Shown: one piece after another, positions 24,566-35,460 of the stretch
Layout of the letters: each line of letters opens with the position of its first letter
How positions within the stretch are numbered: the first letter of the stretch is position 1
Origin: Combretum micranthum
Taxonomy: Eukaryota; Streptophyta; Magnoliopsida; Myrtales; Combretaceae
Length of the DNA: 64,000 bases
Direction: 5' to 3'
Assembly: GCA_024138025.1 (NCBI GenBank)
Contig: JAMXBD010000813.1
Span: forward strand, 310,001 to 374,000
Program-made: the position numbers and the translations under genes
Notes under the pieces: model-generated
The model's database searches: none
Told to the model about the DNA's origin: nothing
What the model saw: only the letters and a program-made list of their open reading frames with translations

Positions 24566-24630
24566 ACACTTAATATAAAAGCTTTTGGAAATGACTAAGG
24601 TTGTCATACTTAAGCTTTAATATTGAGTGT
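24566..24630 (+). other. Family L U5 two-tier stem-loop, element 5
   Basis: Outer arms ACACTTAATATAAAAGCTT and AAGCTTTAATATTGAGTGT pair over almost their full 19 bp. The inner stem is ATGAC/GTCAT with loop TAAGGTT. Confidence 0.8.
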
Positions 24631-25712
24631 GGCGGACTGTCACGTTTAGGGTACCCATTGGGCATAACATAAACTCATCAAGTATTACTAAAGAAAACTT
24701 TTGGAAACTCTATTTTTCAATTCCTAGAAATTAAATTGGTAGATAACCTTAAAAGACCAAACTTTATTTTTAACTCACTTTTGATAAAAATATAGAATAT
24801 TAGATTTTGATCATCCAAAAATTTATAAGTTACTTCAACCACATAAAGTGAAGTTTAACAAATCCAATTTTTCCAAAACCTAGAAATGGTTGTTTTATGA
24901 AAATTAATTAAATAAGACAATATCTATAGCATCATGCATAAATTATGAGTCTATTTATATACCAAAGGATTTCTTTTTTTAAGTATATAAATATTTGAGT
25001 TTTACTTAAACAAGCTATAGTAAAGAAAGGATTAGAAAATGTTGTTTCTCAAGAAAAGAATTTCGTGTTAAATCTGTACCCTTCTAAACTGTGACCCAAA
25101 TGTCCTTTTATTGTATAAGTAGCCTTAGAAATGGATAAATCTTTTCGAGTAGGTAGAAAACAATATATAATATGGGAAATTCTAAGTTAAAAAATGAGCA
25201 AGTTATGGCCATTTGAAGTTAAAACTTCTTTCAATATGATTTTACTGCAATTTAGAGATAGATTTAGAATCTTTAAAGTAGAAATTCTATGAAAGACTCA
25301 TTTTGGGTATTTCATCTTATTTAGGTGAAGAAGGAACCGATATCGCCTTCCCGAAAGATTATTTCGACTAGGAGCGATCGTCATAGAGTAAGCTAATCCC
25401 TTACTGATTACATTTCCTTGATTGTGCTTATAAATAGTAGCACTAGAGAGCAAGGAAAAAGATAGATTGTGAATTGGATTCATGATTGAATGGTATGGAT
25501 ATTGAATAAAAGCTAAGTATATCGAAAGAATAATTGATGAATGGTTTATGTTTTCTTACAATAGGTATGATGAATATTGTTTTGGCCACCTTTAACTTGA
25601 AATCGACGATAATTGAATAAACCAATATTAAGAACAATTCATGCATAACATATTGTGAATCACATTTATTTTTTGCTACTATTCTTCATGTAGGGAACCG
25701 AGGAGTCGTAAT

Positions 25713-25806
25713 GGTAGCTAGTAGGAGTCGGAAAGTCTACATGGGCTAGTAGGAGCCAGAAAGTCTGAATGGGCAAATAGGGGCCGGTAAGTCTGCAATT
25801 ATTGAT
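25713..25806 (+). repeat. Tandem repeat (~31 bp) in element 4
   Basis: Three units around GGCTAGTAGGAGCCAGAAAG with TCTACAT or TCTGAAT, in the same slot as in element 5. Confidence 0.85.
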
Positions 25807-26360
25807 GGTCGTGTGGGCCGGTAACCACCCAACCCCCGACATGGAGGGTGTAAAATCCATGCTACATATGGTTTCCAGTTAATCATGTGTGTTTTGATTG
25901 CTCATGTGATTGATGCATTCTCATATGTTTGTCTAAATACTTGTATGTTCCATAGAAATGCTTTGGAGAAGGGAGTTATCTCATAAGCTAGTTTTGCTTA
26001 TACCCCTATAACTTTTTGTTATAGTTTGATTACGTATGGTTGGCACCAAGGAGCTCCTTTTGTCAGGTATGAGCCAAAGTTATTAGGAGTTCTTTTTTAG
26101 AAGAAGTTTACATATTTTAGTTTTGAGCGTAGACTTCTAAGAGAAATCTCTATAGTCGGCTTTTGTTATATTTATGTATGTTTTTAAGATGGCTTAGTTT
26201 AGGCAAGGCTTTTAGTATGGGGGAATGCCCCTAAGAAGTTGTAAGAAAATTTTATCTTAATGATTATTACATATTTACCTTTATAAGTTTTTGCATGCTT
26301 TTATTATCTGCTTAAATGTCATACCCTTTTGAGTCTTCTACTATCTTGGAAGCATGCCTT

Positions 26361-26423
26361 ACACGTGATATCGAAGCTTCTGCGTGCCTAAGATTGCCAT
26401 TCATTAGCTTTAATATTATGTGC
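26361..26423 (+). other. Family L U5 two-tier stem-loop, element 4
   Basis: ACACGTGATATCGAAGCT faces AGCTTTAATATTATGTGC with several G-U pairs. The inner tier is worn. Confidence 0.55.
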
Positions 26424-26470
26424 AGTAGACTATACCATGTTTAGGGTACCCTCTAAGATGGGACAATCCA

Positions 26471-27019
26471 ACCGTAGTATCGATAATTTATATCCCATAG
26501 TGATCCGGTTTATTATCCTGCTATCAACACACATTCTCTAGCTTCCATCCTTCTTAGGCGTTAATAAAGCCAGAACTGCACATGGGCTCATACTCTCCTA
26601 AATCAAATCTTTCCTCAATAGCTCCTCCACCTTCTCCTTGAGAATCTCTCCGTTAGATTCATCCTGTAATGAGGAAGATTAGGGAGACAAGCCCCAAGCA
26701 CAAGATCTATCTGGTGCAGGATGTCCCTCAATGGTGGTAATCCATCTAGAATATCATCTGGCATCAATTCCTTAAATTCCTATAACAAAGGGTGCACTAA
26801 TTCTAGATGATCCTCCACTTGCAACTCAACATCATTCATCAAGACCTACTTCACAATCAAGGCATTCACTTGCCTAGTTTCTTTAATCTTAGCCCTAAAA
26901 TCCTTCACCATAGTCAAAAACATACTCTTATCCAGTAAAGTAGTCTTGTCTTTCAGTGGTAGCAAAGTATACTTCACTCCTTCCTTTTCCAACTTATACA
27001 CATTACTCTTACCTAAATG
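26471..27019 (-). pseudogene. Gypsy protease-RT linker and upstream RT
   Basis: The minus strand reads [29 protein letters not shown], then PKKDGS and RMCVDSRIINRITMGYKLSI, the classical N-terminal part of a Ty3/gypsy RT. The Trp between DGS and RMC is replaced by a TAG stop, and a frame break lies before it. It continues at 19402-19424. Confidence 0.9.
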
Positions 27020-27604
27020 TTATGCATCTACATCATATTTCCATGGTCTACCAAACAGGAGATGACATACATCCATATCAACAACATCACAATATACAAC
27101 ATCATGGTACTTACCTATGGAGAATGGAACCTTACAACGTTCCATCACTTCAATTTTTCCTACAGCTAACTTAATCCATCCCAATGTATAGGGATTTGGA
27201 TGCTTCTCCATAGACGATTTTAGTTTATGCATTATCTTCTTCCCTATTATGTTTTCACAACTACCACTATCAATAATTACACCAAACACCTTATCATCAA
27301 TAGTGTATCTAGTTCTGAACAACTCGTGGAGCTGGGTATGATCTTCACTCTTCGAAGTCAACATCAACCTCCGAACAACATATACCCATTCATATTCTTC
27401 TTCATATTCCTCCTCCCCATCTCCATCAGTTTCACAACAAATCCCATCATCATTCTCTTCTCTTTCCATAATATTAACGGTCTTCCTCTTAGGGCACTCA
27501 TTAGATTTATGCCTCGGTTGACCACAACGGAAGCACTTCCCAACGATCGACTTTGCATAAGGATTGTTTGCTTTCTTACTCTCTTTATGCCGCCCCTCAT
27601 TCAT
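27020..27604 (-). pseudogene. Gypsy CCHC knuckle and aspartic protease
   Basis: One open frame of 194 residues. Near residue 24 is CFRCGQPRHKSNEC, a CX2CX4HX4C zinc knuckle that binds RNA in Gag. An acidic stretch follows. FGVIIDSGSCENIIG contains the protease active-site D-S-G, and CHLLFGRPWKYDVDA is the second conserved protease segment. This is the best-preserved part of the element, but no complete polyprotein surrounds it. Confidence 0.92.
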
Positions 27605-27619
27605 AGGACGTTTTTCTGT

Positions 27620-28690
27620 AGCCTTATCCTCTAGGGTTCAATTATTAGCACTGTAACAATGATTTAATTGTTCCTCTGCCTCTTTGGTTTTCTCCTTTGA
27701 CCATACAATGGATCTATATCCCCCAAAACTTTTGTTTCCACGTTCTTGCTGCATCAACTCAACTTTCAAGGCCAGATTTTTCACCTCACTCAAAGTTCAA
27801 ATAACTTGTACCCCGATTCTATCCTATAATGCTGGTTTCAACCCTTCTAAATACCTAGCCTCCTGCCGACCTTCAAACTCCAAGATATTATTCCATTATA
27901 CTAATCTCATGAACTGGGTAGTAAATTCATGAATAGATCTACTTCCTTGCTGGCATCTGGGTATTGCTGGAATAGAATATGTTCATAATCTAGCGGTAGG
28001 AATTCCATCTTCATCCGATACCAAGTATGTATTGGACCCTTTCCTTCCCGCTCTCTCTTATATTGAATCTCTCTCACCATACAGAAGCCATCCCCTTTAA
28101 ACGACATGTCACCAATCTCACTCGCCTTTCTAGAGGAGTCTCCAAATAATTGACGAATCGGTTAACATATGCAACCCAATCTAAAAATTCCTCCATTCCT
28201 AGATTCCGTTAAAATATAGATGTTAACCTTCAATCAAAAGTCTCCACCATCCCTATCACCATATCCATCTCTTCCATACCCGCCATATCGTTGATAGTGA
28301 AAATTTCCGGTGTCTCTATCATCAAAATCATTCCTTCTTCAACCACCATAATGTGGATTGCAAGCAAACTGAGGTGGTTCCACATCACTTTCTTCACAAT
28401 CCTCTTTGTAGACCGGTTGCCTACATGCAGAAATTGGTCGTCAATAGGTTCACCATGAGCTACATCATTCCCTAACCTTCTATTGTCATTCCTTTTCTTG
28501 TTTGCATCGATCCCACAAGCATTCAGACGATCCACAATCTCCTCAAGACGTTCCTCAAATGCTCATGTGATACATCCATTGCTCCAGACATCACTCTAAT
28601 CGTAGCAATGCCTCGTCCCCTGACGGGCTCCACTCTCTGAATACCATAACGGAAAGCACTAATCGCCGTTAGTAGCCATCCTGATCTAAT
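27620..28690 (-). pseudogene. Gypsy Gag region
   Basis: Degraded Gag. The N-terminal part (28230-28690) shows EHLRNVLRRLWIV- and MDRLNACGIDANKK-like segments in different frames. The capsid-like core is at 27907-28107 with REGKGPIHTWYRMKMEFLP and YEHILFQQYPDA, matching the retrotransposon Gag family. Several stops and frame breaks are present. Confidence 0.85.
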
Positions 28691-28696
28691 AACACC

Positions 28697-29101
28697 TGAC
28701 GTAGCGTAAACCATTCAAAGAACAAAAAATTACAAGAACAAGCAAGTCTTTCAAAGAAAAGTTCTCTAGTATTAGGGTTTCCAATTGATAAAATAATAGT
28801 TTCTCAAACTAGAGACCTAAAAGACTGTTTATAGTCTCAAAATAACAAGGAAAAGCTAAATAAACTAAATAAATTCGACAAAACAAAAGCTGGATGAAAG
28901 CTGCCAGCCTTTATAAATAAAGGCTAGTATCCTTAAAATCAAAATGGTGGCTTTAAACCCACGCCGGCTTTTGGCCAGTGACTTTAGTTGCTAGGCTAGC
29001 AGCTTTAGTCCAGCCTTGGTGCCGGTCAATGTCGCTTCTTTCTATCCTTCTTGATTGGTTCAATCTTGGTCAATTAGGCATCAATCACGTCGTCTGCATC
29101 A
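28697..29101 (-). repeat. 5' LTR of the gypsy element
   Basis: Pairs with 10787-11213. It starts TGACG and ends GCATCA on the plus strand, followed by CTAAT. A minus-strand CTATAAACAG TATA-like motif lies near 28825. The primer-binding site next to it is not clear; a TTATTAGATCAGGATGG-like stretch could be a damaged one. Confidence 0.93.
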
Positions 29102-30789
29102 CTAATGGGTTATTAAGTAAAGTTATTTAATTGAATTTTTTTTAATTTTTTTAATTTCATAGCTACAAAGAAGCCAGAACTAAACCGTATGAACCAGTGG
29201 TTCTTAAGAACCAAGAAGACTGGCTTTACGGGTCCAATTTCAGTTCCACCAATTTTGGAACCAGGGACCGGCAGTTTAGGTTCGGTTTTGGACCCGAACC
29301 GACCCGTGATGACATATAGGAAAGGGGGAATAATTTCCTTCGTTTGTATGTATATTATTTTTTAGTCACAAGACTTAAAAAAAAACATAAAAGAAAAAGA
29401 GGATTCAAGATTTGATAAAGATTATTCGGAAAGATGGGATTGGAACACTGAAATGCTCTCAAAAATATAACTTGGTTCTTCTTTTCCTTTTACCTATGAT
29501 CATGTTTCTTGATTTTTTGTTTTTCTTTTATATATATCATGAACTAAATTTAATATTATTGGATTTTGACTTTTGCTTGATGATATAATTAATGTGTGAT
29601 TTATTATATGTTTTGTTTAATTAGTTGTGATTCTTAATTATGCCGCTTTCATAATTCATAATTGTATTGCCTAATCAACAATCTTTTCATGAAAAAAACT
29701 TGAAAAACTCGAAAGGAATAAATAATCAGCGTGAAATCATATTAAGATTAATTTTTATGTTCACATGGACACATGAAATTTAAATTTATTCTAGGATTCA
29801 CTTTCTTAATGCAATTAATATTAATTTTTATGACATAGACATCTGCATGAACTTTAATATTAATTAGAGTAGTAAAATTTGTGAGAGAAATTTAGTAAAT
29901 AATTTATAACTATGGATTAACAACTCGAATGAGGCATTTCTGATATAATTAAGTCAGTGACAACTCGAAAAGGAAGTTAGTCTTGGTAAATCTAATTAAA
30001 AATCAACTAATTAGTTTTATCATATCTTAAAAACATACGTCAAATTTTATCATAAGATGGCCTAGTTGAGATACCATACATTAGTGCTTTGCCTTTGTGT
30101 GATTCATGTTTTAGTTAATTTCTCTTTCCTTAATTTAATTTGTGTAAATGGTTCATTTTAGTTGTTTAGCTAAAGAAAGGATTGATATATCTAGTAATTA
30201 GTTACCAATCCCTAAGAACAACCTAGTTCTCACTAGATTTTATCTACAATGCACGACATGATCCACTTATCGTTGTTCTTATTGCTAAAAATATTTTAAG
30301 AAAATCCGTGCACATCAAATATTATTACACATATAATACTATTTAATAATGATAATATTTTAAATGTAATAAAAGTGAAGAAAGTTATAGAATGGATTCA
30401 TATTGTCAACAAACTTGTGCTATGATATTGTTTGTTTAGTTGTTAAAATTAAATTATCTTTCCACCTTTTACTGTCGTGGGATGGTTTGTAAAATATTCT
30501 ACAAATGTTTATTATAGTACATAGTGTAGGCATACAATTAAAAAATGAAAAATATGTATAATTTCTAAACTTAGCATGGGCAATAGCATAGTTTGCCAAT
30601 TCATTCTCGATTACTTCTATATATTCAATTATTTAATTGTTTCCAAAATTTATATGATGCTCTCTACTCAAATAAGATGAACAATAGGCATTTGATTCAA
30701 ATATGCCCTTAGTTTGGAACACTAGATAGATTGTAAATATTTTAGGACATTAGGCTATGCATATCAAAACTATTTAGACAATACAAACC
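29102..30789. other. Unassigned AT-rich flank right of the gypsy element
   Basis: No gene was recognised. The first 200 bases contain a GGTTC/GAACC-rich patch (about 29160-29310, with AAGAACCAAG, GACCGGCAG and GGTTCGGTTTTGG). This resembles the patch at 10375-10445 across the gypsy insertion. 29500-30780 is plain AT-rich sequence with no structure I could support. Confidence 0.5.
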
Positions 30790-31980
30790 AGACATCAGAT
30801 TATTACACAAGCATGACAAAAATGATGAAAAGAATTGTGATTGTCAAAAGTTAGGAGAATGTCAAGAAAAAGAAAATGGCAAAATAAGAATAGAGGAAAA
30901 TTCAAAAGAATTGGAAGAATTAAAATAATACTTAAAAGAAGAAATTGAGTGGAAATAAATAGTATTAAATTAAGGGAAAATGGTAAAATGGGGAAAGGTA
31001 TACAGGATTTTTGAAAATTTATGTTTAGAAACAAGTTATTTAGATATTGAGCAAATCATCAGTAGCCTATAAAAGGAAGCAATTTTTTGCAAAACCCCAC
31101 AAGATTTGGGAAAGGAATAAATAGTATGTAAATTAAATATAATAACTTCTGATTTAAGAATTTATTCTAGGGTAATAGAATGTGATAATCTAGATAGGCA
31201 AGACTTTCAAATACACATAAAAGAATTATTAGAGTTAGGAGTCATAGAAAGGTCAAACAGTTAACACAAAAGTCCTACTTATATTGTTAGAAAGCACTGT
31301 AAGATAGCAAGAGGAAAGTCAAGGATGGTAATAGACTATAGAAAACTGAATGAAAATACAAGGGATGATTCTTACAATCTTTCTAATAAAATTGAATTAT
31401 TCAACAAAATAAAAAATTGTTATATATTCAATAAATTTGATTGCAAATTAGGATTTTGGCAGGGAAAAATGGATAAAAAGTCATAACCATGGACCACTTT
31501 CACCTATCCACAAGGACATTTTCAATGAAAAGTTATGCCATTTGATTTAAAGAATGTACGTTCAATTTTTCAAAGGAAGATAGATATAGCTTTTCAAAAT
31601 TTAAAGGATTTTACTACAATATATGTGGATGATGTTCTTATATTTTCCAAAAGTAAGCATGAACATATAGGACATTTAAAGATGGTACTTTCAAAATTTC
31701 AAAGACAAAGAATCATGGTAAGCATTAAAAAGGCATAGTTTTTCAAAAGAACAGTGAATTTCTAGGAGTAAAAATAGGACAAGGAAGAATTAAGGTACAA
31801 GAACATATAGTCAAAAAGGTGTTAAAATTTTCTGACTAGATGAACAAAAAACATTACAGACATTTTTAGGTTTGTTAAATTATGCAAGACTCTTTATTAA
31901 AGATTTAAACCATTAGTAGGGCCTTTTATAATAAAATTTCTGTTTTTAAAAGTTTATCTCAAGAAGACATAAAGTAAATA
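30790..31980 (+). pseudogene. Endogenous caulimovirid reverse transcriptase remnant
   Basis: Broken RT of a plant pararetrovirus. In order it shows a pre-RT segment, ELLELGVIERS, RGKSRMVIDYRKLNENT, FDCKLGFWQGKM, PWTTFTYPQGHF, MPFDLKNVRSIFQRK and IYVDDVLIFSKSK. The PWT.FT.PQGH and IFQRK motifs are typical of Caulimoviridae RT and unlike Ty3/gypsy; Petuvirus or Florendovirus type is plausible. The catalytic YVDD is intact, but several stops and frameshifts (for example within and after the QGHF segment) make it non-functional. The part before 31100 is less certain. Confidence 0.85.
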
Positions 31981-31989
31981 AGGAAAATA

Positions 31990-32440
31990 AAAAACAAGTT
32001 AAAATGTTACTAAAGTTAAGACTTCCTTTAGATACAAATTTCATGATTATTGAAAGTGATAGATATGATCTAGGGTAAGGAGGAATTTTATTAAGGAAAC
32101 CCCATAAATATATTAAAAGGAAACTGAAGAAATTTGCAAATATGCAAGTGGAAAATTTAAGGAAAACAATTTACCAAGTATATATAAGTAAATTATGGTT
32201 GTTGTAAACTATCTAGATAATTTTAGATTATTTCCATTAAATAAAAAGGAAATGTTAGTTAGAATAGACTGTGAAGCTACAGTCAAGTTCCATAACAACA
32301 CAAGAAGTAATAAAATGAGTAGGAGAAGATGGTTAAAATTTAAAGATGTAATAATAAACCAAGGATACAAGGTAGAATTTGAACACATAAAGGAAAAATA
32401 TAACACGGCAACAGATGAATTGTCTCACCTACTAATATAA
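31990..32440 (+). pseudogene. Endogenous caulimovirid RNase H remnant
   Basis: It follows the RT directly. An N-terminal piece has FMIIESDRYDLG and GGILLRKP. 32195-32440 has VNYLDNFRLFPLNKKEMLVR, IDCEATVKF, a RRRWLKF segment and FEHIKEKYNTATDELSHLL, the usual caulimovirid RNase H end. Two frame breaks lie in the middle. It ends in a stop before an A-rich stretch. Confidence 0.85.
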
Positions 32441-32471
32441 TTAATTTTTCTTTCAAAAAAAATTGAATTTC

Positions 32472-32490
32472 AAAAAAAAAAAAAAAAAAA
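32472..32490 (+). repeat. A19 homopolymer after the caulimovirid RNase H
   Basis: Nineteen consecutive A about 30 bases after the RNase H stop. It could be a chance tract or a trace of a polyadenylated intermediate; nothing else supports the latter. Confidence 0.9.
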
Positions 32491-32671
32491 GGATTTAGGC
32501 CACCAAAGAGGTCAATATCTTCTCAAAGTTCACAAGCAAGTAGCTCTAATGTTCATTCCCAAGGAACAAGGTTACCTAAAGTAATGGAAGCACCATAGGT
32601 CATGATTGGTGATATAGCCTTACCCATACTCCAACAAATTCTCCAAAAAAAGTTTCAAGCACCCCTCATAT
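32491..32671 (+). pseudogene. Possible caulimovirid coding remnant, part 1
   Basis: One frame reads RPPKRSISSQSSQASSSNV and GTRLPKVMEAP, then a stop and further readable codons up to the copia LTR. The Ser/Gln-rich bias suggests an old coding stretch. I cannot assign it to a protein; position after the RNase H suggests viral origin. Confidence 0.4.
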
Positions 32672-33749
32672 TAAACTTTTATGTTCAATGTGGATTTTGA
32701 TGAGACAATATAATGCACAATTAGTTATTCAATTATTGTGAACTGCACTTAATTAGTCAAATATATATATGTATATGTGTGTGTGTATGTTGTGTGTCTT
32801 TTCTACAAGTGTTTAACAAGAACAGTATCAGTCAAAAGCTAGATAACTTCATTCATTAAGACACGACAAACTCAAGACCAAAGTTTGACAAAGACAAAAA
32901 TGCAGACATTGGTCTAAGGGTTGGTTGAGGGCTTGATAGGTCTACTAGTCAGGTCATGACAAGTTCAAGATTGAGGCTCAACAAGCTTAAAATAGCACAG
33001 CCTTGGTCAAGAGTCAAGTCAAAGGCTCGACTGTTAAAGCTTAGGACATAACAGTTTGATTTTAAGGCTCGATGGAATAAAGACTTGTCGATGGCAAATT
33101 TGAGCCGTGAGAACTTGAGGCGTGATGAGTGTTCAAGGTGACAGTTTAAATATTGAAGCTGAGGTGGCAAGAAAGAGCCATTCAAGTGCATTACTTAAAG
33201 ACATTGCCTCTAACAGGTATTTGAATTTTTGAAGGCTATATATATACTTTCCTTGGGAGATTCAAAAAAAGTGTAGAGTAAAAAGAGCTTTATTTGTGAT
33301 ATAACAAATTATTAATTTTCCTGTTCTCTTGTTCATTAAATTTGCAATATCTGCAAAAGAGAGAAAAACTTTCTAGCGCCTTATTCTTACATTGATAATC
33401 TCTTAAAGAGTATCTAAAAGAAAAAGGAAATATTTTAATTGCTTAGCTTGAGCGTACTTTTGTGATTAATAAAAGTGGTGATGAAGTCCTTCATTGGAGG
33501 CATTGGTGGACCATGGAGAGGAGGAATTGGGTCGAACTCCACATTATATGCGGACTAATATTTTCTATCCATACCTCTTTTATATTTCATTTGTAATATG
33601 TTTTTCTATTATCTGTCACTATTAAATATATATTTGATTTGCCCATTAAAATTAATTGTTTGAATTTTCAGGGCAAGTTAATTCATCTCCTCCCCACCCA
33701 TCCCTCCCCCCTCCTCTTAAGTTTTTTATAGTGCATTTTCACGTTTTCA
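32672..33749 (+). repeat. 5' LTR of the copia element
   Basis: It aligns with 58823-59910: TGTGGATTTTGATGAGACA near the start, TTGTGTGTCTTTTCT, AGACATTGGTC and GTGCATTTTCAC near the end. The initial TG is mutated to TA. A GCTATATATATACTTTCCTTG segment near 33236 is a likely TATA box. Many substitutions separate the two LTRs, so the insertion is old. Confidence 0.92.
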
Positions 33750-33750
33750 A

Positions 33751-33763
33751 TTAGTATCAGAGC
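33751..33763 (+). other. Primer-binding site of the copia element
   Basis: TTAGTATCAGAGC directly follows the 5' LTR. It matches the initiator-Met tRNA 3'-end complement (TGGTATCAGAGC) with one change in the core. Confidence 0.88.
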
Positions 33764-33899
33764 ATCGTCTCTATCTATTTTGTGCTTAATCGTGTATAGA
33801 GTAAAGATCTTAGCATCAAATACACTGGGGTTTATAGAGGGGTAAGCTACAAATAGACCACCGCTTCCAAGTGGGGGTAACTACCCATATTGGAAGTGT

Positions 33900-34700
33900 T
33901 GAATGAAAATTTTTCTTAAAGCTCAAAATATATTAATTTAGAATGCTATAGAAAATGGGCCTTTAATATTAGAAGGAAAAGAAAAATGAGATTATAATGA
34001 AAAAAAAAAACTAGAAAAATTTAGATTTAAATGAAATTGCTATGAATATTTTACGATCTGAATGAAAGCAATTTCAAGAAAATGTTTACATGTAATTATG
34101 CTAAAGAAATATGGGATGAATTGGAAAATGCTTATAAAGGAACTTCTAAAGTTCGAGATACAAAAATAAATCTTTTACATGGTCAATTCGAAAATTTCAA
34201 AATGCTTCCTAATGAATCTATATATGAAATACATAACAGATTCATTAATATTATAAACCTCTTGAGTGTACTTGGGAAGAATTTTTCTAACTTGGAAATA
34301 AATTCTAAACTTCTCAGGTCACTATACAAGGATTGTGAAGCGAAAAGAACTGCCATAGAAGAAGCATAAGATTTGAGTGCAATGAGCAAGGAAGAACTTC
34401 TTGGAGAGCTCAAAAGGCATGAACTCATCAAAAACCAAGGAGAATAATCAAATAAAAAGGCTAATACCTTAAAAGCCACAAGTTAAGATTCTAACAATGA
34501 TGAAGCTGAAGATGAAAATGAGGAACTAATCTTGATGGCTAGGAAACTTAAGAAGTTCATGAGGCCTAGAAACAAGACAAAGAGAATAGATGATGATAGT
34601 AGCTCATCAAGATACAAGCAGAAGGATGTGATAACATGCTATAAATGTCAAAAGATATGACACATCCAATAATATTGTCCACTGCTCAAAAAGGCGTCTA
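33900..34700 (+). pseudogene. Copia Gag, N-terminal and first zinc knuckle
   Basis: 34082-34369 encodes YAKEIWDELENAYKGTSKV, LLHGQFENFKMLPNESI and LRSLYKDCEAKRT, the UBN2/DUF4219-type Gag of plant copia elements. Around 34640 is a CYKCQK...H...YC knuckle with stop codons in it. Stops also break the frame after EEA and at 34448. Confidence 0.88.
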
Positions 34701-35460
34701 AAGGATCCAGAAAAGAAGTACTCATCACCACTTCAAGCGATGATGACTCAAGTGATTCGGATAAGGATTTGTGCTTCGTAGCACTAGACAATGAGGTAAA
34801 TTCCACCTCTTCTCCTTCTTATGATGAGTTGTATGCCATGTATCATAAAATATGTTGTAAGTTAGAAAAAGTAGAGAAAAAGAACAACATGCTTAAATCC
34901 TTAATAATGAAAGTAGGAGAAGAACTAGAAAATTTTTAAATCAAGCATGAGGAAATTGAATTGGAAAATGAAAAACTACATGAAAAAATTAATGTTCTAA
35001 AATCAGAAAATGAAAAGATGAACAATAAGTGTAAGAAGTTGAAAAGCGAAAATAATGAATTGAAGGAAATTAAAGAAAAATTAACAATTGAAAATGATTT
35101 GCTGAATATTGAAGTTAAAACATTAAATAAAAATGATAATATTACATGTGATGGTAGCAGTAGTGATGAAATCTTAAAAGTGGTAGAAGTATTAAAAAAT
35201 GAAAATATAATGTTAAAAGCTAGCCTAGATAATTCAAAAGCTACTATAGCCAAATTCACAATTGGAAAAAAGAATTTGAACACACTTCTTGAAAGCCAAA
35301 AGTGTGACTCAAATAAATATAGAATTGGGTATAATAGAGAAAGTAGTTGCAAATCCCACAAAACTTGATTTGTAAAAGCCATCCATGGGACTTGCAACTA
35401 CTGTTGAAAATCTGGTCATACTATGCATAACTGTGCAATAAGAAAAACAGTGCATTTGAA
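34700..35460 (+). pseudogene. Copia Gag coiled coil and second zinc knuckle
   Basis: 34961-35368 encodes a Lys/Glu/Asn-rich coiled coil of about 100 residues (ENEKLHEKINVLKSENEKM and following heptads). After a stop it continues to CNYC.KSGHTMHNC, a second CX2CX4HX4C knuckle with one stop inside. Long coiled coils with two knuckles are known from Sirevirus Gag. Confidence 0.85.

Larger units (their letters stand above)
21033..24669 (+). mobile_element. Family L solo LTR (element 5)
   Basis: It runs from TGTAAACCCC at 21033 to GGGCATAACA at 24669. Exact TAAAC duplications flank it at 21028-21032 and 24670-24674 within element 4. The TATA box is at 21723. The four-hairpin cluster, tandem-repeat slot, CATATGA hairpin and U5 stem-loop are all present. 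It is nearly identical to element 6 (60179-63853) in opposite orientation over the stretches I compared, so both are recent relatives. Confidence 0.95.
19425..26465 (+). mobile_element. Family L solo LTR (element 4) carrying element 5
   Basis: It starts TGTAAACCCC at 19425 and ends with a worn GATGGGACA at 26465. Exact ATCCA duplications lie at 19420-19424 and 26466-26470 in the gypsy RT. The TATA box TATAAATACC is near 20114, the four-hairpin cluster at 20476-20598 and the U5 stem-loop at 26361-26423. Net length without the nested copy is about 3.4 kb. No coding sequence. Confidence 0.93.
10787..29101 (-). mobile_element. Ty3/gypsy LTR retrotransposon, dead, with nested insertions
   Basis: A complete element on the minus strand is bounded by LTRs at 28697-29101 (5') and 10787-11213 (3'). 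Exact CTAAT duplications lie at 10782-10786 and 29102-29106. Domain order on the minus strand is Gag, CCHC knuckle, protease, RT, RNase H, integrase, which is Ty3/gypsy order. Two family L LTRs interrupt RT, at 13494-19396 (duplication CTATG) and 19425-26465 (duplication ATCCA). Removing both restores one RT reading path across the junctions, which shows the insertions came later. The C-terminal integrase extension resembles those of chromovirus-type elements, but I keep the lineage open. Many stops and frameshifts make it inactive. Confidence 0.95.

Noticed and set aside
27227..27634. 135-codon plus-strand frame
   Set aside because: Antisense to the gypsy CCHC/protease frame, which has clear motifs.
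28680..28696. Primer-binding site of the gypsy element
   Set aside because: Only a weak resemblance to the initiator-Met tRNA complement; too damaged to annotate.
32472..32490. A19 tract as proof of an mRNA-derived insertion
   Set aside because: No target duplication or transcript end could be defined next to it, and viral-like coding may continue after it.
34936..35397. 153-codon minus-strand frame opposite the copia coiled coil
   Set aside because: It is the complement of a Lys/Glu/Asn-rich coiled-coil region of Gag; the plus-strand frame explains it.
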